The position numbers were made by a program, and so were the translations under genes. Positions 29,444 through 40,296 of a DNA stretch of 64,000 bases are shown here, in pieces (within the stretch, counting starts at the first letter, position 1; each line of letters starts with the position of its first letter). The notes beneath the pieces were generated by a model. That model did not search any database, was not told where the DNA came from, and saw nothing but the letters and a program-made list of their open reading frames with translations. Source of the stretch: Aspidiotus rigidus. Taxonomy: Eukaryota > Arthropoda > Insecta > Hemiptera > Diaspididae. The stretch lies in NCBI GenBank assembly GCA_035079385.1, contig JAVHKY010000003.1, positions 13,557,501 to 13,621,500 on the forward strand, written 5' to 3'.

Positions 29444-30927
29444 CTTGTTCGAGCTCGTGTCATTCTTGGAAATGAAAGTCTTCGCGGTTTTAATAATTAC
29501 GGTTGAAGAAATGCTCAAACTCGCTTTGTGTGATACACACGTACGTTTCAACACTTTAAACCGCGGAAAATAATGGAAACTTACGATTTACCATTACTGG
29601 CCGTTCCATAAACAATCGCAAGCACGCATTTAGGTCATCCAGGTCTTTTGTGCACATATATCCGAGATGGCGTACGGACGTACAACGTGGAAACAATTTC
29701 AATCATCACTCTCACATCGAACGATATATTGTTGGGATGACTGACTGCGGATATTCACCCTCTTTGGACTCCACCCTTTATGTGAGTGCAAAATAGTATA
29801 TGTTTATAAATGCATGAAAAAACGTCATTAAAATTTCCTGATACCTTTTTCCCAATAATCGATATCGTAAAGGTGACAAACTGTGGATATTCACGCTTTC
29901 TCTCCTGTATACCGTACATATTCAAGAATACAGTCTACCCGTGTTCAAAAGAAAAGAAAGTAGATAAAATTGCTGCACATTCGAGAAAAAAGAGTACATA
30001 AAGAGAAACGAGAAAATTCAAAATGTTTCGGACGATTGTAAAATGTTTGCGCGTTCTAGCGTAGTCCCTCATTCAAAAAGAAAGTATAAATAATTCAAAC
30101 TACGGCGGATATTCTGCATTTTCTTTCGCCAAAAAAAAAAAAAAAGAAAAAAAAAAATACCGAATCCGATAAAATTTAGAATCTTTATAAAAAAAAAACA
30201 ACTATTACGCATTGAAATTTTTAACATGAATTTAAATCTGTGTAAAATGACAAAGAATCGACGATAAAAACACGAAATAAATTTCATTCAATTTTTTAAA
30301 ACCTACGTAAATTAATTGTTTCGCTTATTCGTGTCATTACATACCAAAATTTTTCTTCTCTTTTTCACCCCCACAGTCGATGCTCGGGGTTGGAACATAC
30401 AAAGCTCCTACAAGTAGATTTCTAGTTTATTGCTTTCATCTTAGGATAGGGTGAATTGTGTCAGTAACAGCGAACACGCAATTACCTATTGCAGCATAGA
30501 AATGTCGACGCGAGGGCAACCAATTTAATTATCACTGAGGGAGTACAAGACAAGTAAGTTTGAACAGCCAGGCAGAGCCACTTTTAATGTCCATGACAGA
30601 TCATTAAGCTATGTTGTAGGGGTATTACGTAATATTGGTAGTTATCTTTGTAACCAGAAATGCTCTCATCTTCTATGAGCTACCTGTCATACCCTTGTCA
30701 AGTCTTAAAACAATAGATATAGCGCGACACAAATACGACACTGGTATTTCTGGAAATAGGTACAATAAATTTGGCTGCCTATTCAATAATAGATTTTATC
30801 AGCGAAATACACCACATATCTTATTCTGTCTTTCATCTCCTTCACATTACTTAATATTGTACCTCTTGCAGAATTTTTTTCTCCTTCCAAAAACGAACGT
30901 AATTATTTTGAAAAAATGAAGCGTATA
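29444..30927. other. No gene recognised
   Basis: AT-rich DNA with A/T runs (about 30130-30157) and only short frames without recognisable motifs. Confidence 0.35.
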
Positions 30928-30930
30928 TTA

Positions 30931-31938
30931 CACTACTGAACAGCATTTTGTGCACATGAACTTCGACAAATGTTTCTAAAAGTATTTTTCACGTTGAACA
31001 CAATGGTGTCAACCGTTTTTCTCTATCTCATCTGAGTGACGCAGGATATTACCCCAAAGTTCTTAAAAATACCCTAAATGCAGTTTTTCAAGGTGAATAA
31101 TAACTCACTTAAATCATGAAATGAGCTCTCAATTGGATTTGACTTTGTTATATGTGTGTTCAAGAATGTTCAATTAAATTTACAACTAAATTGTTTCAGA
31201 ATTAAGGGATTTATTCAAGTTTTTAGGCATCAAAGTTGAGCTTTTCAAAATTTGCTCTAAAACCCAGCTTATCATGCTTCAAATGTTCTAATTTTTGCTA
31301 TGAACATTGCCAGACTTCTGGAGCATAAAAAATAAATGAAAAAAGACGAAAAAAAAAAAGGAATAGGCCGTTTTCAGCTCTTAATTGTACTGCGTTGCGA
31401 GTCATCTACTTTTTTCATTAATTTCCTCATGTGGCAACACTGATTACAATCTAATTTGATCGCTGCGGTTTACTGCTGATAAACTGTTGCGCTCCTTCGG
31501 ATTTCATCTATTCAATACTTCTTCCCTAGATGTTAAGGTTTCACTTAACCCACTAAACCGCAACAGTGTGACCACTGTCAACTGCACAAAATATTCTTCT
31601 CGATGATACTTTTCAATTGCAGAAAGATCTACTGGAAAAATGTATAATTCTCTGAAACCGCTCGATCAAATGTTCTCATTTTTTCACGAATTAAAGAGGA
31701 TAGTCCCACCTGTATTTTCATGTATTACTTATATAGATTAAGCGCATTAATGACGAAATAATCACATGTTGAAGTTCCTGTTTTCATCGAATTTTCAATA
31801 TTTGTACGCAAATTACAGAAAAGCTAGATGAGATACCAAAAAACGGTAAACGGCATTGAATTCAGCGCGAAAAATACTTTCAGAAACATCTTTCGTAGTT
31901 CATGTGCATTCCAAAAATTTATCATTTGTTCAGTAGTG
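30931..31938. mobile_element. Second CACTACTGAACA element with TTA duplication
   Basis: 1008 bp. TTA at 30928-30930 and 31939-31941. The inverted ends share CACTACTGAACA, then GCACATGAACT.CGA, TTTCT.AAAGTATTTTTC and TCAATG or ACAATGG over about 115 bp, imperfect. No transposase ORF. Same terminal 12-mer and same TTA target as the 356-bp element at 28733, so the two form one family with different interiors. Confidence 0.8.
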
Positions 31939-31941
31939 TTA

Positions 31942-33589
31942 TAGGCATAGGTACAACTAAATTGATCGGCTTAAAAAAGTCCAAGAGGTTCAAAATTTCA
32001 ATTGTTGAATCCAAAATATTATTAAAAGTGATAAGAATTATGCTTTTTTTCAAGCAGGCGGGACTCGCTAATTTAATCGTTGTAAACGGTGAATTGGTAA
32101 AAGTGGTATCGTTATTCGCAATATCTACTGTACCAATATTCTACTTTTTGAAAACACGAGTATGAAAGTTAAGAAAATCGTGTCGATTGATATTTTAATC
32201 GGAATACGGCACTATAAAAAACCTTGTTTACGACAGAGAAAGGAATAGAACTGAACTTTCTGCTGGCTGGTGCGCAGAAAATCAAGATAACGACCAATTT
32301 TGGGGCAAGGGAAAACTGTTGTCAAACTCCAACGTTGTTCTTTCAAGGCAGAATAACAAGAGGAAGAAGAAGGAGAAGATACGAGGCTCGTACATTGTAA
32401 TTTAAACAAAAAAAAGAAGACAAATGATCAAACTAACCTAGAAGGGGCGGGCCTCCTGCTCCCCCGAGATAGTCTTTTCCAAAGTCAAGCATTGATAATA
32501 CAGTATGATATAGTATAGGTTATACATTGGCGGAAGAAGGAGAAGAAGAACACAAACGATTAATCTAGACCGGGCTGGGCTACTCCCACGACATAGTATC
32601 ACATACAAAGTGAGCTTTATCTCTTCTCCTTCCAGTATTTTTCAAACTACAACAAATTTACACAGCTTAGGAACGTAAGATTGGGTTAGCACGTACCCTC
32701 GATCCCTTCCCAGGATTTTACTGAGTGATAGTGCCATACTTTCGGCTTAAGTCAGATAAATTCCATTTCCCCACAGTATTTTTTAGTATCTATAGAGCCT
32801 AATATAGATAGCATTACATTCTAAATTGTACTACAGGATAAGCACGGACTATGTACACACAAATCCAGGAATTGACCCATGTGTCAAAGGAATTACTACA
32901 AAAATTTGAAGCACCAGTTTTCTCGTCAACCAGCACTCACCCTAGTATTCTTTACTAGATTCGGTACGTTGAAAACGTGTGTTTGGGATAGTACCACCTC
33001 AGACTTAAGGACTTTCTATATCTCCAACTCCCATCACCCACGACTAGAATTTACCTTACAAATTTGTGACAGCAGCATAGATCTTCCTGGACTTGATTAT
33101 ATTGTACCATCGGTCCGGAAGGTTGGTACCAGAGATCTACGTCTTTTCTGGACGAAAACTTTCACAGGAGTCCTTATCACCCTCTCAAGTATAAAATTGT
33201 AGCATAATATTCACCTCATTTCCCTCGAACAAGGAGAATTTTGAAAAGGAGATACCATCGTTTACTATCTGTACTTTGTCACCTCCACTTTCATGGAGGA
33301 ACTGAAAGTCATCAAGCGCTCATCAGATCTGCTACTTCCGCCACGCCGCCTTGTCACCTCATCACTTGATATGAATGCAAAGATCCTCAGTCATGAAAAC
33401 AAGAATTATCTAGACTTAGCCCGAGAGTTTTCAAAAACAGGGACATATTCACATCCACTAAAAATGGTAGTATTCGGAAACGCAGTACCACAAACTCTTC
33501 TATAATATGGTAGCAAAACAGAACTCGTTTATCAATTATAGGCAGATTTGCAGAGAGCTCAAGACGACATTGTATCAAACACTTAGATA
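31942..33589. other. Unrecognised, possibly decayed LINE sequence at its right end
   Basis: No intact coding region. Around 33290-33510 a frame reads LPPRRLVTSSLDMNAKILSH and similar. It lies in register upstream of the RTE-like remnant but could not be assigned. Confidence 0.3.
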
Positions 33590-33840
33590 TTGGAGAGAAC
33601 GGAACTGACTTTCATTAAGGGCCTCATCAAAAAGAACCGTCTAAGATGGTTAAGCCACTTACACAGAATGGATGAAAAAGAACAGCCGCAGTGTCTTGTG
33701 GACAGAAAAAGAGGTATAAGGAGCACATCCACGCCTTACTTGCAAAAGCTGATCTACTGGCGGACAGGGAATAGAACAATGAAGGAAGAAAGTTTTCGTC
33801 CACGGTTGGATCGCTCCAACGACCAGACGCGCTAGCAATG
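33590..33840 (+). pseudogene. Remnant of a LINE ORF2 C-terminus (RTE/CR1-like)
   Basis: The frame contains FIKGLIKKNRLRWLSHLHRM, then DEKEQPQCLVDRKRGIRS and RPRLDRSNDQTR, ending TAG at about 33833. The pattern RRLRW.GH..RM followed by a basic RKRG segment and DRS is characteristic of the end of RTE-type and related ORF2 proteins. The neighbouring sequence is too decayed to extend it. Confidence 0.45.
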
Positions 33841-36800
33841 TCCAACACATGCGGCCGAAAGATTGCCTCCAAAAAAGGAATGATCTCGCACACAAGGACT
33901 CATATGAGGAAGTGAATCTATCGACCAGCGAGAGTCGCAAGTCAACGGTATCTATCTAACTTCCACAAAAGACTCATTGCTCCGGCTTCAAACTGCACCA
34001 CCTCTCTCCCCTTGTGAAAGATAGTGCGACGGTGAGGACCCTTGGCAATATCTCATCCTTAAGCTCCTTCGCCCTTTTGGGTTCTGACCAGCTTTCTACA
34101 TCATTCTCAACTATAAGTCCAGAATAATCAGTAGCTTAACCCATTCATCGACACAAAAGTAAAGGAGTCTGCAGAATAAACTGCGCAAAACCGCTACTTA
34201 CATTGAAGACAAGGAGACGGCTTATAGTCAGACATGATGAACATAGGTACCGAACCGTACGGGAAGAAGAAAAGAGAAAAGTCAGCATTCGCTCAACATT
34301 TACTACCCTCATACTACTCCGATGAGGAAGATGAGATATAGCGCTCCTCCATGAATTCAACGTCAAAAAGAAACGATTAACATTGAAAACTTTGGAAAGT
34401 ATGACGTCATCAATAATAATTACGTCCCTATTTGTGAGCTTATCGTTAGAATTTACTCTGTGTCGCTCAAACAGCTTCCTTCACTGGCTTCACCATGGAT
34501 GACAACTTTCGTCACCCCATCCACTTCTCCTTCCAGAAACAGGTAATTTATTTGGCAACATATTATACCGTTACAATCAGTTGAGCCGAAGAAAATTTTG
34601 ATGAAAAGGTCCCTACATCAAAAGGCACATCAGCTCCATTGATAACATCAACTTAAATGTTGTCAAGATTATCCAACTCAAACAACAAGCCAAAATTGTA
34701 AGATCATTTTTAAGCGTCCTCTCAGAATCTTCAGAAATTCCGACCATAAATCTGCTTTCCACTCCTTCGAAACTTTTTGAAGACTTCTCAACGTAAAAGA
34801 TCGTTTTGATATGCATCGAAGAAGTAAAGTTTACCCTTTTCTACACGGCGACTGTAAAAATTCTAATAATTTTCAAGGTACATGTATATGTTAAGAGGGG
34901 AGACTTGAAAAATGTTGCCTCTTCAGCTTTATATAGGAGGAGGGTTGTCAAGACAATGTTGACCCTGAGACCAGGAAGGAGCAAAAATATTGATTCTCCA
35001 TCAGCAATGCATAGAAAGAGAAGAATTATGATAATTGAGATCTATAATTAATCAGAAACTGAACTTGCAAGAATTTCGATTATTCCACCAGGAGGGTCCA
35101 AAGTAATCTTCAGCCTTGCTATTATTCTTCTTTATCGGATCAAAGTAGTAGAAGGATACAGATAAGTTAGTAAACATTGTAAGGTATCGATAAATAAGGA
35201 AGAAAAGAAAAATAAATTTACATCAATTACATAATTATTATGAATTCTTATAAGAATAAAGACCTCAGGAATGTGAACTATCAATAGAAGAGGCGCAAAA
35301 AAAAGTAACATCAAACTAAGATTCACCTACAAACTTTAGAAAGGATATTTTTTCGTGAATTTCATAGGTAATTATTTAGTCACTTTTTCAGGAAAATTTC
35401 TTTCTTTCTGGCTGTAGGTTGACGAAGACCATTTTCCGATAGAAAATGCAAGAGCATTAGCTTGGCGTTTCATTGTTAGAGACAGTAAACTACTATTGAT
35501 CATGACGGGAAACCTGATAAATTATTCAAAATACTTAATACCAAAACATACACTAGCAAAACCCGCTTGTTATTAAAAAAGTTGCTTATAAAAGAAATTT
35601 ATACTTCTTAAATCATGTTTTCTTCATAAAAAAAAAAAAGTTTGGGCGAAGGAGATTGAGAGTAGGTAGTAATATAACAATAGATTGATTATATTCCAGT
35701 AATTCATGATGGTCCTCATCGGTACTTAGAGGAGAATTGTACATATAAAACGAAAATAATTCTTTTCGTGAGTACCCAAGTCAAGAACACTTCTTCTGTC
35801 ACTATCTGAAAAATGTTTTCAAAGTTTTTGAACACCGGTACTGAGTTCAATGATGATTAAACTAAGCCTTCCGGGGAAGTAAACTCATCTTCCCAACGCA
35901 AACGTAAAATGACGTCCGAAAAAAACAGTACTAAAGCTATCTCTTTTTCCTCTCTCCCCTCTACAGATTTTATCTATATCAAATAAAATTAATTCAAGAG
36001 CTGATTTACCTGTTCATATTCGTCCTGGTAAAGCGGCTGAAACAAAAAACCGGAAGATCGTTTTGAGAGTCGAAGGAAATTTAATTGAAAATGTAAAAAA
36101 CGTAAACCCAAGAAAATAAATTACGAAGATATTTCACGTAAAAAAGGTGTAAAACATATCAAAAGTTTGGAAAGTACGGAAATAGAGCCGGCCGGCCGGC
36201 GACGATCAGGGACGTTAAACCGCTTTCCCGAAATACAAATTTATAACTGTGATACTACGATACTTTGCCGCGTGCGTTAAAACGTTCGAGTAAATAGTAC
36301 TCCCCCAAAAAGCGCCTATTCAATTCAACCCTTACCAGCTCACCAAAAGCCGGCGCCGACGCCATCAGTGAATGCATCATATTTCGCTACGATATTCTGC
36401 ATGTGTAACGTTTACCGCAATTGTCGGTTAGCCACTTGAAAGTTTATATTTTCCTTTTTAAGACTGGCCTATGAACGAGACTTAAATCTAGCCATAACAG
36501 CCTGACTGAGTATCATTTGTGGAGTCTATATTTATTCGACTAAAAAGTTGAAATATTTTCTTACAACTCTTTACATTTATTCGTTCACAGAATGACTTTT
36601 ATGCAAAATATTTCATCTCTCATTTTTCGTGATCAAATTTTCTGAACAAAAAACAATACTAAAATATATATTTTTTTTTTTTTTTTCCTGAAAATATTTA
36701 TAGATTTTCCACTAAAACAAAAATAGAGAAACTCTCACCACCACAAAAATTACGTGTTGTAAAGACCTCAAATTTCAATTACGTAAAAATTCTTGATTTT

Positions 36801-38333
36801 CCAACATTCAAGTTGTTGAAAAATTTGAAGCGACAGTAAAAACAATTCTTGTAAAGTAGAAGGAAAACAAAAAAAAAGTAATTCGATGATTCTATTTTTT
36901 GATATTATAACTAATTTACTACCAATCAGGCCTATACCTTCAATTTCTTAAGAATAAAAGTCGATCCTTTGTTATTTTTGATCATAATTTTTAATTATGA
37001 TCTGGTGATCTTCAAAAAGTTTAAATACGGTATTTCATATTTATCATTTCCATTGAGAGAAGTTCTTCCGGCTGTATTTTATTGAAAGATTCGAGCAAAA
37101 AACTATCCATTTAATACACAAATTTATGCTTAGGGCTATAAAGATTTGTAAGAATTTCTTTCTTATAATTTCCGCGCATAAAAATTCTTAATCTAGAAGC
37201 ATATCTACAAGGAATTCTCCTAAGTTCTCAGGAATGAATAAAAATATCATAACATTATGGGAATTTCCATCAAGATAGATATTTATAAACTATTAACCAT
37301 CTTTTGAATGTAATTAACTTTTTTTTTTCTCATCAAACCATATTATAGTGATGGCTTCATCAAACTTTTGAACTAGCATCAAACAACGCGCAATAAATGA
37401 GAATCAAACAACGCTCAACAATGAACAACGCGCAATAAATGAAAATCAAACAACAATTTTTCAGCATTTCCATTCTGTTGAAAAGCCCAAAATACCAATA
37501 TGCTAAAGCGACAACTTCTATGCTGAAGTAACCCTTCTGCTACTGACAAGGCAATGGCTTGCAACTGAAATGCTAATATGGAGCAATAATAGGTAACATC
37601 TTCTTTTACTAGTGGACACTGCTACGGTACGCAAAAAAATTGAGGTTAGAATCTGCTGACAATTGTACACAATCTCTCAAACCAGGTCGAAGACAAGGTG
37701 GGTGTAAAATGTATGAGGTAGCAACAAACTCTTGTTCTAATCACTTGCTCCAGGTTAAAATGTTTTTCTGAAAAAAATCATAATAAAGTTTGCTAGCTGC
37801 CCGTAAAATAACATTCTACCCCTATGTATTGAGAAATATTTGCTACTTAGCTAACTATTCAACTTCTCTACTAATATATTCTATATTAAAATTTTCTCCG
37901 CCTTAACAAAATTCTAACTTCACAATCTCAGAGAAACCAACCTTGGCGGCTATTTACTACTACATACAGCTCATTGGAGTTTAACATGGGCTATTATTAT
38001 CATTATAAGTATTATTCTTATACCTAATTATAATTATTGATGACAGTCAATATAACGAGGATATAGGTAGTTGTGTATCAAAATCTTGAAATTTCATAAA
38101 TTGACTCACAAAAGGATTATTTTTCTCAAGGAGTACATAAATATATTGATGATCAGGGCGATGAAAATACCAGAATCAGTTCGATACTTTTGGATCTTTA
38201 TAGCGTACCTCAATTCTCTTGATGACGATAAAGTTTCATCTATTGGGTGATCAATCAACTCAACAATATTGTCATAATCATATTAACCATCTAAATAATG
38301 CAATATAACTTTGACTAAATAGGCACTTTTTAC
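33841..38333. other. No gene recognised
   Basis: About 4.5 kb of AT-rich DNA. It holds a GCCGGCCGGCCGGCG-like GC patch at about 36187-36200 and a short tandem repeat at 37377-37455, and otherwise only chance frames. Confidence 0.35.
37377..37455 (+). repeat. Short tandem repeat, ACAACGCGCAATAAATGA units
   Basis: Nearly two copies of a unit of about 46 bp: CAAACAACGCGCAATAAATG, then AATCAAACAACGCTCAACAA, then again GAACAACGCGCAATAAATGA. Confidence 0.7.
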
Positions 38334-38568
38334 CTGATATAAAGTGGGTTGAACGCGCCCTACAATTTCTCGGTGGGCAAAAGGGGTACTCCAATTTCAT
38401 AGCTTGAATCCATGCAATGCACCGTCTCAAGAGTGAAGCTTTGAGACTTTCATCATAATCTTTTTCTAATTCTAGGAAAGCAGTGGATAAGTCACTATTT
38501 TTCATTGAAACATTCTTGCACTCAGAACAATAAAATTGCAACATCATCAAAGAATTAATTCTTTCAGA
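38334..38568 (-). CDS. Candidate internal exon of an unidentified gene
   Basis: An acceptor GCGTTTTAG (plus-strand 38569-38577) is followed by 78 open codons and a donor GTAAAA at 38333 downwards. The translation contains FYCSECKNVSMKNSDLSTAF, LELEKDYDESLKASLLRRCI and YPFCPPRNCRA, with four or more cysteines and balanced composition, unlike random AT-rich frames. A MITE (38632-38856) lies in what would be the upstream intron. Family not recognised; it could also derive from an unrecognised transposon. Confidence 0.3.
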
Positions 38569-38631
38569 CTAAAACGCAATACGCAAATCTGATGATTTCA
38601 AGTCTTATCAATTTGAAGTTTGAACATTCAC

Positions 38632-38856
38632 CTTTGACTATTATAATGTATGGACTGCGCTAAACGCCGCGTAACGCGGCATGACATCTCGTAGGTAAGA
38701 CAACACGCGTTTGGTTTGGATACAAGCGGCAGCGATCACGTCCTATAAAAATACATGCAAAACGTGGTGCGTGCCGGTTACGCTTATCAGATCTGTGGAC
38801 GCGTTTTTTGCTTATTTTATACACGTTAGCGCAGTCCATACATTATATAGTCAAAG
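38632..38856. mobile_element. MITE with 8-bp TSD ACATTCAC
   Basis: 225 bp. ACATTCAC at 38624-38631 and 38857-38864. Terminal inverted repeats of about 33 bp: CTTTGACTATTATAATGTAT then GGACTGCGCTAA on the left, and the inverse of CTTTGACTATATAATGTATG then GACTGCGCTAA on the right. CpG-containing centre (GCCGCGTAACGCGGC). Non-coding. The TSD length fits hAT-type movement although the CTTTGA start is unusual. Confidence 0.88.
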
Positions 38857-38864
38857 ACATTCAC

Positions 38865-39490
38865 TTTTTGTCTTTCAGATATTCGGACCTGGCATATTGT
38901 AGGATCGCTAGCGTCTCCTATCTCAAATACCTAGAAAGTACTGATAAGCAAACGATGATCCTGACTTGAAACCAAAGGTGATTTTTTAGTTTTTCTTAAA
39001 TTTCTCCAAAAATAATGAATTTAGGCGTGTACTTGGGATTGTCCATATGGAAGTTGAAGAATTTGGAGAAGGTGGTGTCGTCCTAATTTGCGGACTGTTG
39101 ATTAAGGCGTCCATGTTGATAGTTGATAAGCTGATAACAAACTTTTTCTTTTATTTCTGTAAAATTGTTGGTTGATTTTCGGAAAAAATGTCGAGTTAAT
39201 AAGTCATCTAAAATTTCTTTTTATACGGCTATTGCAAGCGTCGAAGATGAATCAGGAAAAAATGTTGATATGATAGATTATTTTCATCGAGACAGATATC
39301 TTTTTCCCAGTCACATTTTAATGTGAAGGATGGACTATGTTTCGCATGAGAAAGAATGACAGAGAGACCGAGAGATGAATGCCCGCGGGAGTAAGTGAGA
39401 CAACATTATGCATCGTCTTGAGAACCAATAAGAATTGTGAAATATAAATTAATATATTGAATAGGTATTCAAAATAGTAGTTTTGAAAGT
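38865..39490. other. No gene recognised
   Basis: AT-rich, no repeat and no supported frame. Confidence 0.35.
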
Positions 39491-39567
39491 GAGGACGTAT
39501 CTGGCAAAAGGGCCTCCGCACAATGTATTCCTTATGGGACGGAGGCCCTTCTACCAGAACCCTCCTC
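39491..39567. ncRNA. Candidate hairpin (pre-miRNA-like or tiny MITE)
   Basis: Arms of 28 nt: GAGGACGTATCTGG then CAAAAGGGCCTCCG, facing the complement of GAGGAGGGTTCTGG then TAGAAGGGCCTCCG. 23 of 28 positions pair, with 11 perfect pairs next to a loop of about 21 nt. Stem length and loop size are in the range of animal miRNA precursors. No expression evidence; an inverted-repeat remnant is equally possible. Confidence 0.3.
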
Positions 39568-39990
39568 AAGTACATATAGTGTAGAAAGGCTTCTTTGGTC
39601 AATTTTCTGAAGAAATCCGTTGCCTGTACCAAAGATTTGCGCTTTTTGAATTAGGATTATCTCAGGACTACTGTCTGTCATAATCGTCGTAATTGTGAGA
39701 ATGATAGTATGGAAGTTCTCTGGCCAAAAAGTCTTCACATTCCTTCATTCCAGTGATATTCTTTACTTAAATTCTGTTTTATCGTTCTGAAAAAGATGAT
39801 GTGTAGAGCGAATGCCTCCTTCAACGCTGTGACACATTCCTAAAAGTTGTTTAAAAAAATTAATTCAATGCTACGTACTGAGTCGCAAATTTCTAACTTC
39901 CAAAAAACTAGATCATGAAAACGTTCAGAAAACCCTTTAAAATTAAAAATTTGCGACTCGGTCGCATTGATTTTATATTTTTTAACTTTT

Positions 39991-40296
39991 CTAGGATATT
40001 ATCGTATGTGTTCGAAAATGTTGTTCCTTTCCTGTATTCGTAAAATGAACTTCCTTATGACTATAATTTAATTTTAGATATTTGTCAGCACCTTGTTTCC
40101 AAAGGTCCAGGTTTTCATCCTTACAATATAGGTGTTGATCGGATTGAAAACTGCCGTAAAGTCTATACCTATTAGTACCAAACACAAGAACAACAAACAT
40201 CGTATCCTTCAAGTTGAACCGAATACGAATTATTACTGACATAGGTAATGTGGCGTTGAGTTTTATGTTCTTTTTGCCTACGAGTATATCTTCCAT
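39991..40296 (-). CDS. Candidate ORF or exon, unidentified
   Basis: 101 codons with ordinary composition: MEDILVGKKNIKLNATLPMS, IRIRFNLKDTMFVVLVFGTN, YGSFQSDQHLYCKDENLDLW. The ATG is directly preceded by TTGTAG, so it could be an internal exon. Same strand as the candidate exon at 38334-38568 and about 1.4 kb upstream of it. No motif recognised. Confidence 0.22.
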   Translation of the reverse strand: MEDILVGKKNIKLNATLPMSVIIRIRFNLKDTMFVVLVFGTNRYRLYGSFQSDQHLYCKDENLDLWKQGADKYLKLNYSHKEVHFTNTGKEQHFRTHTIIS

